A stretch of DNA of 64,000 nucleotides. Source: Adenanthera pavonina (lineage: Eukaryota; Streptophyta; Magnoliopsida; Fabales; Fabaceae). The notes under the pieces were generated by a model, which saw nothing but the letters and a program-made list of their open reading frames with translations, ran no database searches and had not been told where the DNA came from. A program made the position numbers and the translations under genes. Of the stretch, positions 24,413-34,430 are shown piece by piece; within the stretch, counting starts at the first letter, position 1, and each line of letters begins with the position of its first letter. The stretch lies in contig JAIVEN010000015.1 of assembly GCA_026686845.1 (NCBI GenBank), forward strand, positions 23,231,501 through 23,295,500, written 5' to 3'.

Positions 24413-25467
24413 ATGGAGGCAAAGGAGCAAGACGTTTCCTTGGGAGCCAACAAGTTCCCGGAGAGGCAGCCCATCGGGACGGCAGCTCAGAGCCAAGATG
24501 GCGGCAAGGACTACCAGGAGCCACCGCCGGCGCCACTGTTCGAGCCCTCCGAGCTCACATCATGGTCCTTCTACAGAGCAGGCATCGCCGAATTCGTGGC
24601 CACCTTCCTCTTCCTCTACATCACCGTCTTGACCGTCATGGGCGTCAGTAACTCCAAGTCCAAGTGCTCCACTGTCGGCATTCAAGGCATCGCTTGGGCC
24701 TTCGGTGGCATGATCTTCGCCCTCGTCTACTGCACCGCCGGCATCTCAGGTGGTCACATTAACCCGGCGGTGACCTTCGGGTTGTTCCTGGCAAGGAAAC
24801 TGTCGTTGACAAGAGCACTGTTCTATATGGTGATGCAATGTCTGGGTGCCATATGCGGTGCTGGTGTGGTTAGGGGTTTCGAGGGCAAAACCAGATACAC
24901 CGTCAACGGCGGTGGCGCCAATGCCGTGAACTCAGGCTACACCAAAGGGGATGGCCTCGGCGCCGAGATTGTTGGCACCTTCGTTCTCGTCTACACCGTC
25001 TTGTCCGCCACTGACGCCAAACGTAACGCCAGAGACTCCCACGTCCCTGTAAGTCACCCATCATCATTATTATTTTTTTCCATGTCCATTACATCACATT
25101 GGTTTCACACAGTTCAAATTTGGTTATGAACGAGCAGATTTTGGCGCCCTTGCCGATTGGGTTCGCGGTGTTCTTGGTCCACTTGGCTACCATACCGATC
25201 ACCGGCACCGGTATTAACCCAGCTCGAAGTCTGGGAGCTTCCATCATCTTCAACAAGGACAAAGGCTGGGATGATCATGTATGTACCTGTTTTTTCTTTT
25301 CCTTAGAATTATAATGAATTAATTTTTGGAAACGTAAATGAACGAATGACAATTCTGTGATTCTTCATGAACAGTGGATTTTCTGGGTGGGACCATTTGT
25401 GGGAGCAGCTCTTGCAGCTTTGTACCACCAGGTGGTGATTAGAGCAATCCCTTTCAAGTCCAAGTAA
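24413..25467 (+). CDS. PIP1: Plasma-membrane aquaporin, PIP1 subfamily
   Basis: The exons are 24413-25048, 25138-25278 and 25375-25467, giving 289 residues, the usual PIP1 length. It is a six-helix major intrinsic protein with two NPA boxes (residues 117-119 in SGGHINPAVTFG and 239-241 in GTGINPARSLG). The aromatic/arginine filter is F97, H227, T236 and R242, which is the water-selective PIP set. C85 is the loop A cysteine and H210 is the pH-gating histidine of loop D (RDSHVP). The long N-terminus and short tail IRAIPFKSK mark PIP1 rather than PIP2. PIP1 proteins carry water, and often CO2, across the plasma membrane, usually as heterotetramers with PIP2. Plant PIP genes normally have three introns. 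Here the first is missing, so exon 1 equals the family's exons 1 and 2 fused, while the 141- and 93-base last exons are standard. Exon 1 is markedly richer in G/C-ending codons than its surroundings. Confidence 0.97.
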
Positions 25468-27144
25468 TGGGATCCAAAACGGTTCGTGAACGTTGAAGCT
25501 CTTGATATCATCCCTTCAAGTCTACGGGTTTTGTCATTTGTTTTCTGTTTGAATTTCTTTTTCTTTTCTTTTTTTTTTTCCTGCATGATCGATCTTCTTC
25601 TCTATGTCTTTTTGCGCATATGTAAAGAATGTATTTTGTTTCTTCTTCTTTTTCTTTTTTCTTTTTTTGATTATGATTAGACGGAGGGGTGATGGGCCAG
25701 TTGTCCACTGCTTTTGAGCTGGAAGAGGGCCCACCTCTTGTGGTGCGTGATCCTTGATGTGTGGTTGTGATTGTGAGTCTTTCAAATAATAATTAAAAAA
25801 AAAGAAAATTTTACAATTTCTTTTCTGCTTTATTTTGAGCTCTTCTCAGTGTCCCCATAGCAAAGCAAAAGAATGTTTTCTTGTTGTCTCAAAGGATATA
25901 TATTTTGAGTTTGAGTTTTATGAAAGTTGGTGTATTAAATATTTGGTGGAAGGATTTTACTGTCTTTTGTAATTTTATCCAACTCAATTTGATTAGTTTA
26001 AATCTTAATAAATTCTCTAATTAAATAGGATAAGTTTATAATATTGGATATTCTAAGAAAAAAAATGTATATATGCCGGAGTGAGCAAGGTTGTCTATCC
26101 ACACCATTCCGATAGTGACGATGAAGGGAGTAGTTGAATCTACCTAACTTAGGCCCACGCCCTTCCTAATTTTCTTCCCCTAATAATGATGTTATTTGTG
26201 TTAATTAAGCGGCAAGCTAGGTGGTTTTTCCATTCTAGTTTTAATTTTTTTAATATGTAAAATGTTTGGTAAATTAAAAAGTTAATTATGAAAACAAAAA
26301 AAATTAGATTAAAAATATCCTTCCTTATCCTATTAAAAAAACAAGAATAAATATTGTTGAGTAATAAGGCCATCGATTGGCTTGTCATGCAATATATTAA
26401 GTCTGGAGAGCTTAAACAATATAGGGAGTGGCTTTAAATGCGCGAACGGACAAAAAACAAATCGGTAATTTTTGAATCAATGCGCACTTTAAATGAATTT
26501 TGTTTTTTGAAAATCAAGTTAAAAATAAAAAAAGAAATGGACAAAGTAATCGAACAATAAGAAGCTTGGGCCGGGTGGACGTCCATCAAAACATTATTGG
26601 AATGAGATGAATGGGAATCTGAATAAGCAATAATGAAGGAGAGTGCGGAGGGTGGAATATTGTCCAAAATGACACAGGAAAATCATCTGCGTAAATGGCA
26701 GCCCCCGTGGCAAGTGGAATTTAATTATTTATATCATCCATGCATAGTACTAATTTCTTATTGCTCATCTCAAGCATGCCTTTGATGGTTTTGTGCGGCT
26801 TTGCAAATGGTTTCCAGTTTATTTTGATAAAAGAAATTGTAACTTGCTGTTTGTCATTTTCTTAAAGAAAAAACAAAAGATTCTTCTTGATACGCATCAA
26901 GACAACTAGCCTGTCCAACTCACTAAAGCAATCATCACATAAAGCAATATAGATTATTGAGGAGCTGGTAGAAATTTAGTTTACTTCACTGATAAACTTA
27001 GTTTATGATGCTTGGGAATTTTTAAATAAAATTCTAGTTGAAAAATATTTTTCCTCCTAGGTTCTCACTTGATGTAGAAGCATGATTCCCTAGTTTAAAA
27101 TAATCACCAAGACAACTAGCCTATGCAAATCATCACACAAAACA
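25468..27144. other. 3' UTR of the aquaporin and intergenic DNA
   Basis: A pyrimidine-rich 3' UTR probably runs to about 25780. Beyond it no gene is seen. The word CAAGACAACTAGCCT with its continuation TCATCACATAAAGCAAT (26898-26948) recurs at 27108-27145, so the region has a small local duplication. Confidence 0.45.
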
Positions 27145-27594
27145 ATAGAGCTGTTAAAACGGGTCAAATTCAATGGGTTGACTAAAAAAATTTGAAGAAA
27201 TCAGCGGATTAAGCCTTAATTTTCAATGTCAAAATACAATTAGGGGTTTTTGAGTTCGGTCCGTGGCGGGTCAGCCCGAACAGACCACGGGCTGGCCGAA
27301 AGCTCGTTTCCTTTTTTTTCTTTTCTTATTTTTTTGTTTAAAATATTAAAAAATGTATATTATTTTATTAATTAGTAATATATAAATTGTAAAATTTAAA
27401 TATCATATTAGTTTTTTATAAATTATAATGATAATTAGTTATATTAATTTAAATAATTATATAAAAAATATTAAAAAAATACAAAAACCCGCGGGCCAGC
27501 CCATAGGCCTGATCCCACCTACTCAGGTTTGCATTTGTTAGCCCATATGTCAAATCAAGCTTTTAGGCCCAACTCGGCCCGATTTGACACCTTT
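27145..27594. mobile_element. hAT-like MITE with 8-bp target duplication
   Basis: The left end reads GAGCTGTTAAAACGGGTCAAAT. The right end, read on the other strand, begins AAAGGTGTCAAATCGGGCC. The two form imperfect inverted repeats followed by GC-rich inverted blocks (CGGGTCAGCCCGAAC near 27271 and GCGGGCCAGCCC near 27490). The flanks ACAAAACA (27137-27144) and ACAAAGCA (27595-27602) differ at one base, consistent with an 8-bp hAT target duplication. No transposase. Confidence 0.65.
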
Positions 27595-28421
27595 ACAAAG
27601 CAACTTGACGTAGAAGCAGGCACACTTGTCTGTACCTTGCACTGTGTTGTGGGCCCCTTGTTACATACATTGTTGGGTTATCTTGATGCCCTATTCGCTG
27701 CATTATGTGGTTATTAGTTTTTTTGTTAGGTTAGCTAGATGTCCAAGACGAGGTGAATTATGCTTTCAATAAAAATTTTTGCAAAAGCAAGAAAACAATA
27801 CAATAGTATACACATACAAAAATAGGGCATCTTGAAACTATGATAAAGGATAGAGTTAGAGAGAATTAAATGTAAGAATTTATCTTTGTTTAGCTTTTCA
27901 CTTGACCTATATCTAGTTCCTTAGCTTCTACTTGAGATTTGTTCACTATCCTTACAAGATTCAAATCAGTTTTTGCAAAAACCACAATACAACCACTTAG
28001 CTTCTTCTTGAGTTGGGTTCCTCACTCACACCCTTACAAAATGTGTTTACAACTTCCCCTTAGTATTATCCCACACTAAGACTCAACTATCCAAAGATAA
28101 AGTAAGTGTATACAACTGAAATCTCTCTTTAAAGAGTGTACAGAAACAATGAAGAACAGTAGCAATAAGGCTAAAGTGAGTAGGTATGGCTTTGAGTGCT
28201 AGATATTAATGAAATAGAGTTTTAGCACTAACTTCTCCTAATTTCATTACCTACCAGTTTTAATGAGGGTTTATTTATAGATTTTCAAGCAAATCTAGTT
28301 GTTAGAAAAAAAAAAATTAGCCATTACTCTGCAAAACCAGTAATTCACTAATTGCATTTAATGCACTTGTCAGAGCTTATACGAATAAGCAGTAGTTGGT
28401 TATATATTTATTGTGGGTAAC
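27595..28421. other. Intergenic stretch; no gene seen
   Basis: AT-rich, with no supported coding frame. It ends with one copy of the near-palindromic word CTTATACGAATAAG (28377-28390), which recurs after the next retroelement. Confidence 0.4.
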
Positions 28422-29789
28422 TGATAGAAAAAATTAGAATATTTAAAATATCTTTTAGATTTAATAAGATTTCACCATATCTTTTAGAATTTATTAGGAT
28501 TTAGATTTTATCTTTTTTTATATGATTTAGTTATTTAAATTATGATTTATCTTCTGTTTAGATTTAGAATATTTTGAAAAGATATATCTTATTTTAGGAT
28601 TCTAGTAGGATTAGGATTAAAACTCTATAAATAAGAGCTCATTACTCATTTGTATGAAGACTTTGATTAATGAATTAAATTATAGTTTGAGTGAATTCTC
28701 TCTTCCCTTCAAGTTCTTCCTTTTCTCTCTCCTTGAGTTCTCCCTTCTTTTCCTTGAGTTCTCCCTTCAGTCCTCCCTTCTTTTTCTTGAGTTCTCCCTT
28801 CTTTGTCTCTCTATCTTACCTTCCCCCCTTTGTTCACATCATTTGGTATCAGAGCCTAATTTTCACCATGACCAAAAATTCCCAAATTACCCAACAAGGC
28901 CTTGAGGAAATTGAAAAGAGTTACAAAGAGTATGTAGATCAAGCGCTTGAATCTCTTCGAATTGAGATAAAGCAAGATCGAGAGAAAACAAACCAATTGA
29001 TCGAGGAGATGAGACAATCTATAAACATGATGAACAAGCAACTTTCGGGTAAGATATCAGAAAATATACTTAGAAATCTAAATGACTGCAAAGAGATACC
29101 TTACTCTAGTCAATTTAAGGTTCTACCTTATGAGACTCATCAATCCGAACATGATGACGAAAACCAAGATGGTAGGGGTCCTCTTCCCAAGATTGACAAC
29201 CACCAGAATGACTATATAAGAGATCATCGAGAAGCTTACAAATGGATTCCTCCTGATGAGAAATCAAGGAAGTAAATCCACCTTAACCCTAAGGTGATAA
29301 AGATTCGAGGACGAATCTTTTCGAAGAAATGGGGAATGATAGAAAAAATTAGAATATTTAAAATATCTTTTAGATTTAATAAGATTTCACCATATCTTTT
29401 AGAATTTATTAGGATTTAGATTTTATCTGTTTTTATATGATTTAGTTATTTAAATTATGATTTATCTTCTGTTTAGATTTAGAATATTTTGAAAAGATAT
29501 ATCTTATTTTAGGATTCTAGTAGGATTAGGATTAAAGCTCTATAAATAAGAGCTCATTACTCATTTGTATGGAGACTTTGATTAATGAATTGAATTATAG
29601 TTTGAGTGAATTCTCTCTTCCCTTCAAGTTCTTCCTTTTCTCTCTCCTTGAGTTCTCCCTTCTTTTCCTTGAGTTCTCCCTTCAGTTCTCCCTTCTTTTT
29701 CTTGAGTTCTCCCTTCTTTTCCTTGAGTTCTCCCTTCAGTTCTCCCTTCTTTGTCTCTCTATCTTACCTTCCCCCCTCTGTTCACATCA
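28422..29789 (+). mobile_element. Compact non-autonomous LTR retrotransposon
   Basis: The 5' LTR (28422-28841, TGATAG...CATCA) and the 3' LTR (29337-29789) bound an internal region of only 495 bp. The primer-binding site TGGTATCAGAGCC (28844-28856) complements the 3' end of initiator methionine tRNA. A purine-rich tract (AAGAAATGGGGAA) precedes the 3' LTR. The block GATTCGAGGACGAATC just upstream is typical of the 3' internal end of plant Ty3/gypsy elements. The LTRs differ by roughly six substitutions plus a 33-bp gain in the 3' LTR within a CCTTGAGTTCTCCCTTC tandem tract, so insertion is fairly recent. Each LTR has a TATA box (CTCTATAAATAAGAGC near 28622 and 29540). There is no reverse transcriptase, so it must be mobilised in trans. 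The 5-base flanks GTAAC and TTTCT do not match. Confidence 0.85.
28868..29275 (+). CDS. Truncated gag-like frame of the LTR element
   Basis: The frame starts at the first ATG after the primer-binding site and ends before the 3' polypurine tract, at 135 residues. It is highly charged and Gln/Glu-rich. The stretch from about residue 10 to 60 (EEIEKSYKEYVDQALESL, DREKTNQLIEEMRQSINMM) is likely coiled coil. There is no zinc knuckle, protease or polymerase motif. It looks like the N-terminus of a Ty3/gypsy gag polyprotein joined directly to the element's 3' end by deletion. Whether it is translated is unknown. Confidence 0.55.
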   Translation: MTKNSQITQQGLEEIEKSYKEYVDQALESLRIEIKQDREKTNQLIEEMRQSINMMNKQLSGKISENILRNLNDCKEIPYSSQFKVLPYETHQSEHDDENQDGRGPLPKIDNHQNDYIRDHREAYKWIPPDEKSRK

Positions 29790-31555
29790 TTTCTCTTTGA
29801 ACGAGTTTCCAATGTAGGCCCTTGTTATACGAATAAGAGGGGAACCTCTTATACGTACATATATTGTGTTTTCTTGACAAGTCTAGAAGTTAGCTTCAAC
29901 ACGATGAACGAATAAGGCACATCCAAATATACTTTTAAGTACATTCAAGAAAACCTAGAAAAGCAAAGAACATATGAACATTCAAGCACAATTGGGATGA
30001 TGGAATAACACTTGGAACAGATCTGAGTTGAGTTTTGAACATAAGTGCTTATACAAATAAGGGGGTTTCTCTTATACGAATATTGATGCTTGCATAATAA
30101 GACCAAGAAGCTCAATATGCACAATAAATGAATAAGAAACCACTCATTATATGTTTAAGAGTGTATTATAGAGAGGTCATCATTCTGTTTTAGCCAATAA
30201 AGGTATAAGGAGTTGCACAATGAATGAATAAGACAGCAACAGCAAGAATAGGGTCAGTCATGCACATGTGATATACGAATAAGAGCAAAAGCCATATATG
30301 AATAAGACTGCCTACAGAGAGGTTCAATTTGGCTATGGCTCTTACACTTATAACACACCTTTCCTTGATCGAATAAGGCTGATTTTGAAGAAAAAAACAT
30401 TTTGAAAACCAGAACCTGACTTCCAAATCATCAAGAATGACACAACAAGAGTGACGGTAACAAGATTAAGAGAAGTCAAAGCTCTAACTACCACAATTCC
30501 TAAGAGAAATGAAATAAATAATGAATCTTCAATCTTTAAGCTTGATGTTCCTCCGTAGGAGTCTTCAATCATTTTCTCCCTTAATATCACCTCACAAGAT
30601 CTCTGGTTTGTTATCATCAAAACACAATTCTTCTAACACTTTTGGTTGTTTCTCATTTATTTGGGGCTGATGTATCTTTCTTTCCCCAAATAGATACTAA
30701 TAAGAATACAATTTATGTAGTTGTAAAAATGAAATATAAATACAAAATAAAATATAAATTTTTAAAATAAAAATGAAATATAAATACGATCACAAAAAAA
30801 AAAGTTTGAAGGTGAGACAATAAAAAATTTTCAAATTTTTAATTATGTATTTTTAAAATAAAATATAAAAAATTTGTTCTTAATAAGTTTTTTTTTGTTA
30901 GTGCTAAGAGTGGAAAAATCTATTTTTTAATAAGATTTTTTTTATGCTAAGAGTGGCTTACAAATTCAGTCATCGAGATTCTAGAATGTTCCCTACTTTC
31001 CATATCTCCAAGATTTTTAATAAGGTTGTGTTGATGGGATCTTCATTTGACACACTAGATGTGGGAGAAGGACCTTTGATGAGGGTGTTGTTTTCTTCCA
31101 CTATTACAACATCAAGGTCTTCTTTAGATTCTAAAGAATTATTTGCAGGGATAGACATATCTTGGTATGCCTTTTCTTTCTTAATCTAAAGCTAGGATTT
31201 TTCCTCAATTCATTTAGGAGTAATTTCTATACGTATTTGCTTACCTAAAACTTGATGAGGCCCATGATTTTTTCCAACTTATTCAACCAACTATCAAATG
31301 AACACTTAAGGCACTTGATGGAACCCATAAGGAACGTAGGGTAGAGAACCCATGTTCTTATACCAAATGATGAGAGAACAAGGGAGAGGGTAGTATAGAG
31401 AGATAGAGAGTAGAGAAAAGGAAGAGAGAAAAGAGAAGAACTCAAAGGAGAGAAATAAAAAAAATAAGAGGTAAGAAGCATGGTAAGAAGTAAAAAGAAT
31501 CTGAGGCAAAAAGTTGATATGAATCCTTCACATGGAATGAGGAGTAAGAAAAAAA
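29790..31555. other. Intergenic stretch with a dispersed near-palindromic word
   Basis: No gene is supported. The word CTTATACGAATAAG or close variants recurs about eight to ten times between 29825 and 30380 (for example 29825, 29848, 29907, 30048, 30071, 30271, 30292 and 30366). Beyond 30650 the stretch is AT-rich, with a purine-rich tract near 31370-31490 that reads as long minus-strand Leu/Ser/Phe frames and is not a credible gene. Confidence 0.45.
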
Positions 31556-31849
31556 TTCTTTTTTTTTTTTTTATGAACAAGATGGGAGGGAGGCAGGGAG
31601 GGTTGGATGGCGTTTCCAGCTCTCAATAGGTATGAAATTCCAGAAGTTGAGAGTCTGTCCTGTACTTTTGGCAACCACTCATGCCTTTTTTGATACTTAG
31701 AGTCCTGAGAGCGAGCCGCACCCATACCTACTAGGGATGTGGGATTTTTTCATGATTGGTTGCCACCAAACAAAACTATAGTGTCAAAGAGGGGTTTGAA
31801 CCCACAACCCGAAAGTTAAAATTGTTCCTCTGGTCACTTGCACCAACTT
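31556..31849 (-). mobile_element. tRNA-derived SINE
   Basis: Read on the minus strand from about 31849, a box A-like stretch (GTGCAAGTGACCAGAGG) is followed about 25 bases later by a box B-like stretch (GTGGGTTCAAACCCC). Then comes a ~230 bp body and a terminal run of A (plus-strand T run 31556-31572). This is the layout of a polymerase III SINE. A related copy lies at about 62870-63010. I could not find a target-site duplication. Confidence 0.55.
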
Positions 31850-33909
31850 GCATTAGCTAAAGAAGATTCATCTAATTGGTAAAAATACAACTCATATTTT
31901 ATAGGGGTGTGGGTTAAAATTTTGTTACTAACTTTATTGGTGGGTAATGTGTAAGTATTGATCTTTTAGCTTATGCTCACTACAGATAGTCTCTAAAACT
32001 CAACTTATCTAAACCTTTTTTTAATTAAAATAATATGATGGGAGAAATAGGAAAATAAAAAGTCCACATTTTACGACATAGTGTGAGCCTGTGGATCCAC
32101 ATTCTTTTTTATCTAGCTCTCTTTTCACTTTATGAATTCAAACATGGAAAAGAAACAAAAAACTATGCTTCATTAAATTGTTTTTGAAGGATGATCAGAA
32201 GAAAATATGAGAGAGATTGAAAAAATCCATATTTTAGTACGTAGTGTGGAATTGGTGAATGGGTCACGTCTAGGAATGCACTATGAGAGAGATCACAAGG
32301 GATATTTTAAGGGAAAATTATATTAAAGGACTTAAAGGGAATAATATTTACTTCAAAGGACTTTAAAAATTTAATTATTTAGGAGGACCAAAATCATAAT
32401 TTTAAATTTTAAAATAATAAATTGCCCTCTGATTAAATTTCAAGTCTTCCACATTCTTCTCTTCACATCTGGTCACCAGATGTTGTTGAAGTGCCAACGT
32501 TTTCTCAAAGATAGACAATTATTATTGAAGCTGCTTCTTCTTACTTCTCTCACCACTAGCCACTGTTGAAGGCGTTTTCCGATCGCCTTCCTCTTACTTC
32601 TTTGAGCATCTTACATACTTTTATGATTAAAAGAAAAAAAGCTAAAATAAATGAATGGTCTCATTAAGCTCTTATTGATGAGCAGGTGATCTGGTATTCT
32701 TTGTTGAGATTTGGCAACAAAATGATGTATTATATTTTATTTTGTTGATTTTGAAGTGCCAACTTGTATTTGAAGCCAACTAAGCTCTCTCCATAAAACA
32801 CTGTTATTTAAAGGACAAGCATTGACATTTCTAGAAGTATTACAGCCATAGAGTATCTAGTAGTATCCAAGTTTTTATGCAGATGAATATAATAATTAGA
32901 TTTCACAAATGAAGATATTCTATAATATATCACTTGGAAATTAAATGCCTTATGAAGACAAGAATAAGTTCAACCAACAAATGAATGCCAGCAACCACGA
33001 TGGTAGCTATGCCAAGAAATTCAGGCCTATGCCCAAAATAACTCCTCACAAACTCTTCCACGGTGGAACATGAGGATGAAGATTTTATTCTGGGTTGCAC
33101 TGCAATATCATTAGTTTATTTAAGGGTATAATAGTCAACTTAATATGTTTTTTTTAATATTTTAATCCTTCAACCTAATTACAAATTATAATGATAGAAA
33201 AGTATTATTTTGTTTTTATAACATTTTTTATATATTTATAATTATTATTTACTAATATTTTTTAATTTTTCGTCATAAAAATATTAGTAATTAAGTTTTA
33301 TGTATGTGTGAGAAGCTAAAAGTATTGAGATTATGTATAAGCAAAAGTAAAATCTTACAGCTACATGAAATTATCATTCATATTCTGTTCTGACTGACTC
33401 TTTTTAAAACAAATTCAAAGTATTGAGAGTTTATTACTTCTTATGAATAATTATAACTTTAGATAAAAAATTAATAATTTTAAAATATACAAGTGCACAA
33501 ATCAACAGGCTAATCTTGGCTAATTTAACCGTCTTAATAGGTTGCGGGATGTCTGTGACGTAGGAGGTTGAATAAGGAAGCAGAGCAAAAAAACAAAAAA
33601 AAAAAAAACAAACAAAAAATCGTATTGGATTATATATAAACTACTTGAAGTACAGTTCTCTTCTCCGTCAATCATTACCAGTAGTCATGACATTAGAAAA
33701 GTTTGCCTCTAGAAATTTGCAAAATGCAAAACATCCATTAAACATATGGTCAAATGTACAAATATGTTAGATTGATTTAACCCTTTACTCCCGCTATTCA
33801 GTTGAACATGGGGAGAACAATGGCTTATATAGTCAACATTATGCCTCAGTCTTTTTGAGTGAGTCATTTTCGAAACAAAAAGCAAATAACCAAACACAAA
33901 GGGAACGTG
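31850..33909. other. Intergenic stretch downstream of the NLR gene
   Basis: No gene is supported. AT-rich. The 3' UTR of the minus-strand NLR gene should lie in the right-hand part, ending at 33909. Confidence 0.4.
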
Positions 33910-34430
33910 CTAAAGGCCGAAGGGTCTATCTTTGGCACTTATTATTTCCCTATATTTTTGTTGCAGTACCGTGAGCCGCTCTTTTGCATCCTCCCTTTGC
34001 TTCGTGATTTGCTCTAAGGCAATTTCACATGTCTCAAGCTCTGCTTCCATGACTAGGATTTCCAATTCCGTTATTCCCAAGACATCAGACATATCAAAGC
34101 CAAAAACTTTGGCTCGAATTGACTCAACCCAATCCTTGTCGAACCCAAGAAAAGTTGCAGCACCTAAATTTGCCTCTAGGGTCAATTTGTCTGATGCTAT
34201 AATGGTATAAGGAGTCTTAGTAGCTAACATCACCAAAATATCAAGTAGGACTCTGTAGGAGAAAGCTATTATTGGGTGGGTACGCTGTTCGCGACATAGC
34301 CTTAATTGGGGATATAGCTCAAGAGCTTCAGTGAGCAAAGCCGCTTCACCATCTTTCAACTCTATCAGTTCCAAAATTTCACCAATATCCAGTATAGGAG
34401 AAGGGCGGCAAGCAATGCCAATTTGAGATT
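33910..34430 (-). other. Last NLR exon encoding an unrecognised C-terminal domain
   Basis: This exon gives about 173 residues, joined to the previous exon by a split Glu codon (CATCATG|AATCT). It has a helical part (ILDIGEILELIELKDGEAAL, then ELYPQLRLC, then FSYRVLLDILVMLATKTP), a GFDKDWVESIRAKVFGFD block and a C-terminal predicted coiled coil (EAELETCEIALEQITKQRED onward). I do not recognise the family. Conservation of hydrophobic spacing suggests a folded domain. It could be an integrated domain fused to the receptor, or a separate gene whose start I have not seen. Confidence 0.6.

Noticed and set aside
28691..28867. N-terminal extension of the gag-like frame into the LTR
   Set aside because: The extension is the Ser/Leu/Phe translation of the LTR's tandem tract. 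The primer-binding site at 28844 shows the true start is downstream, at 28868.
31245..31580. 111-residue minus-strand frame rich in Leu, Ser and Phe
   Set aside because: It arises from a purine-rich plus-strand tract and runs into the SINE A tail. No family resemblance.
31795..31849. Possible tRNA gene (GGTTCAAACCC-like box B on the minus strand)
   Set aside because: No cloverleaf with paired acceptor stem can be formed. The long body and A tail fit a SINE.
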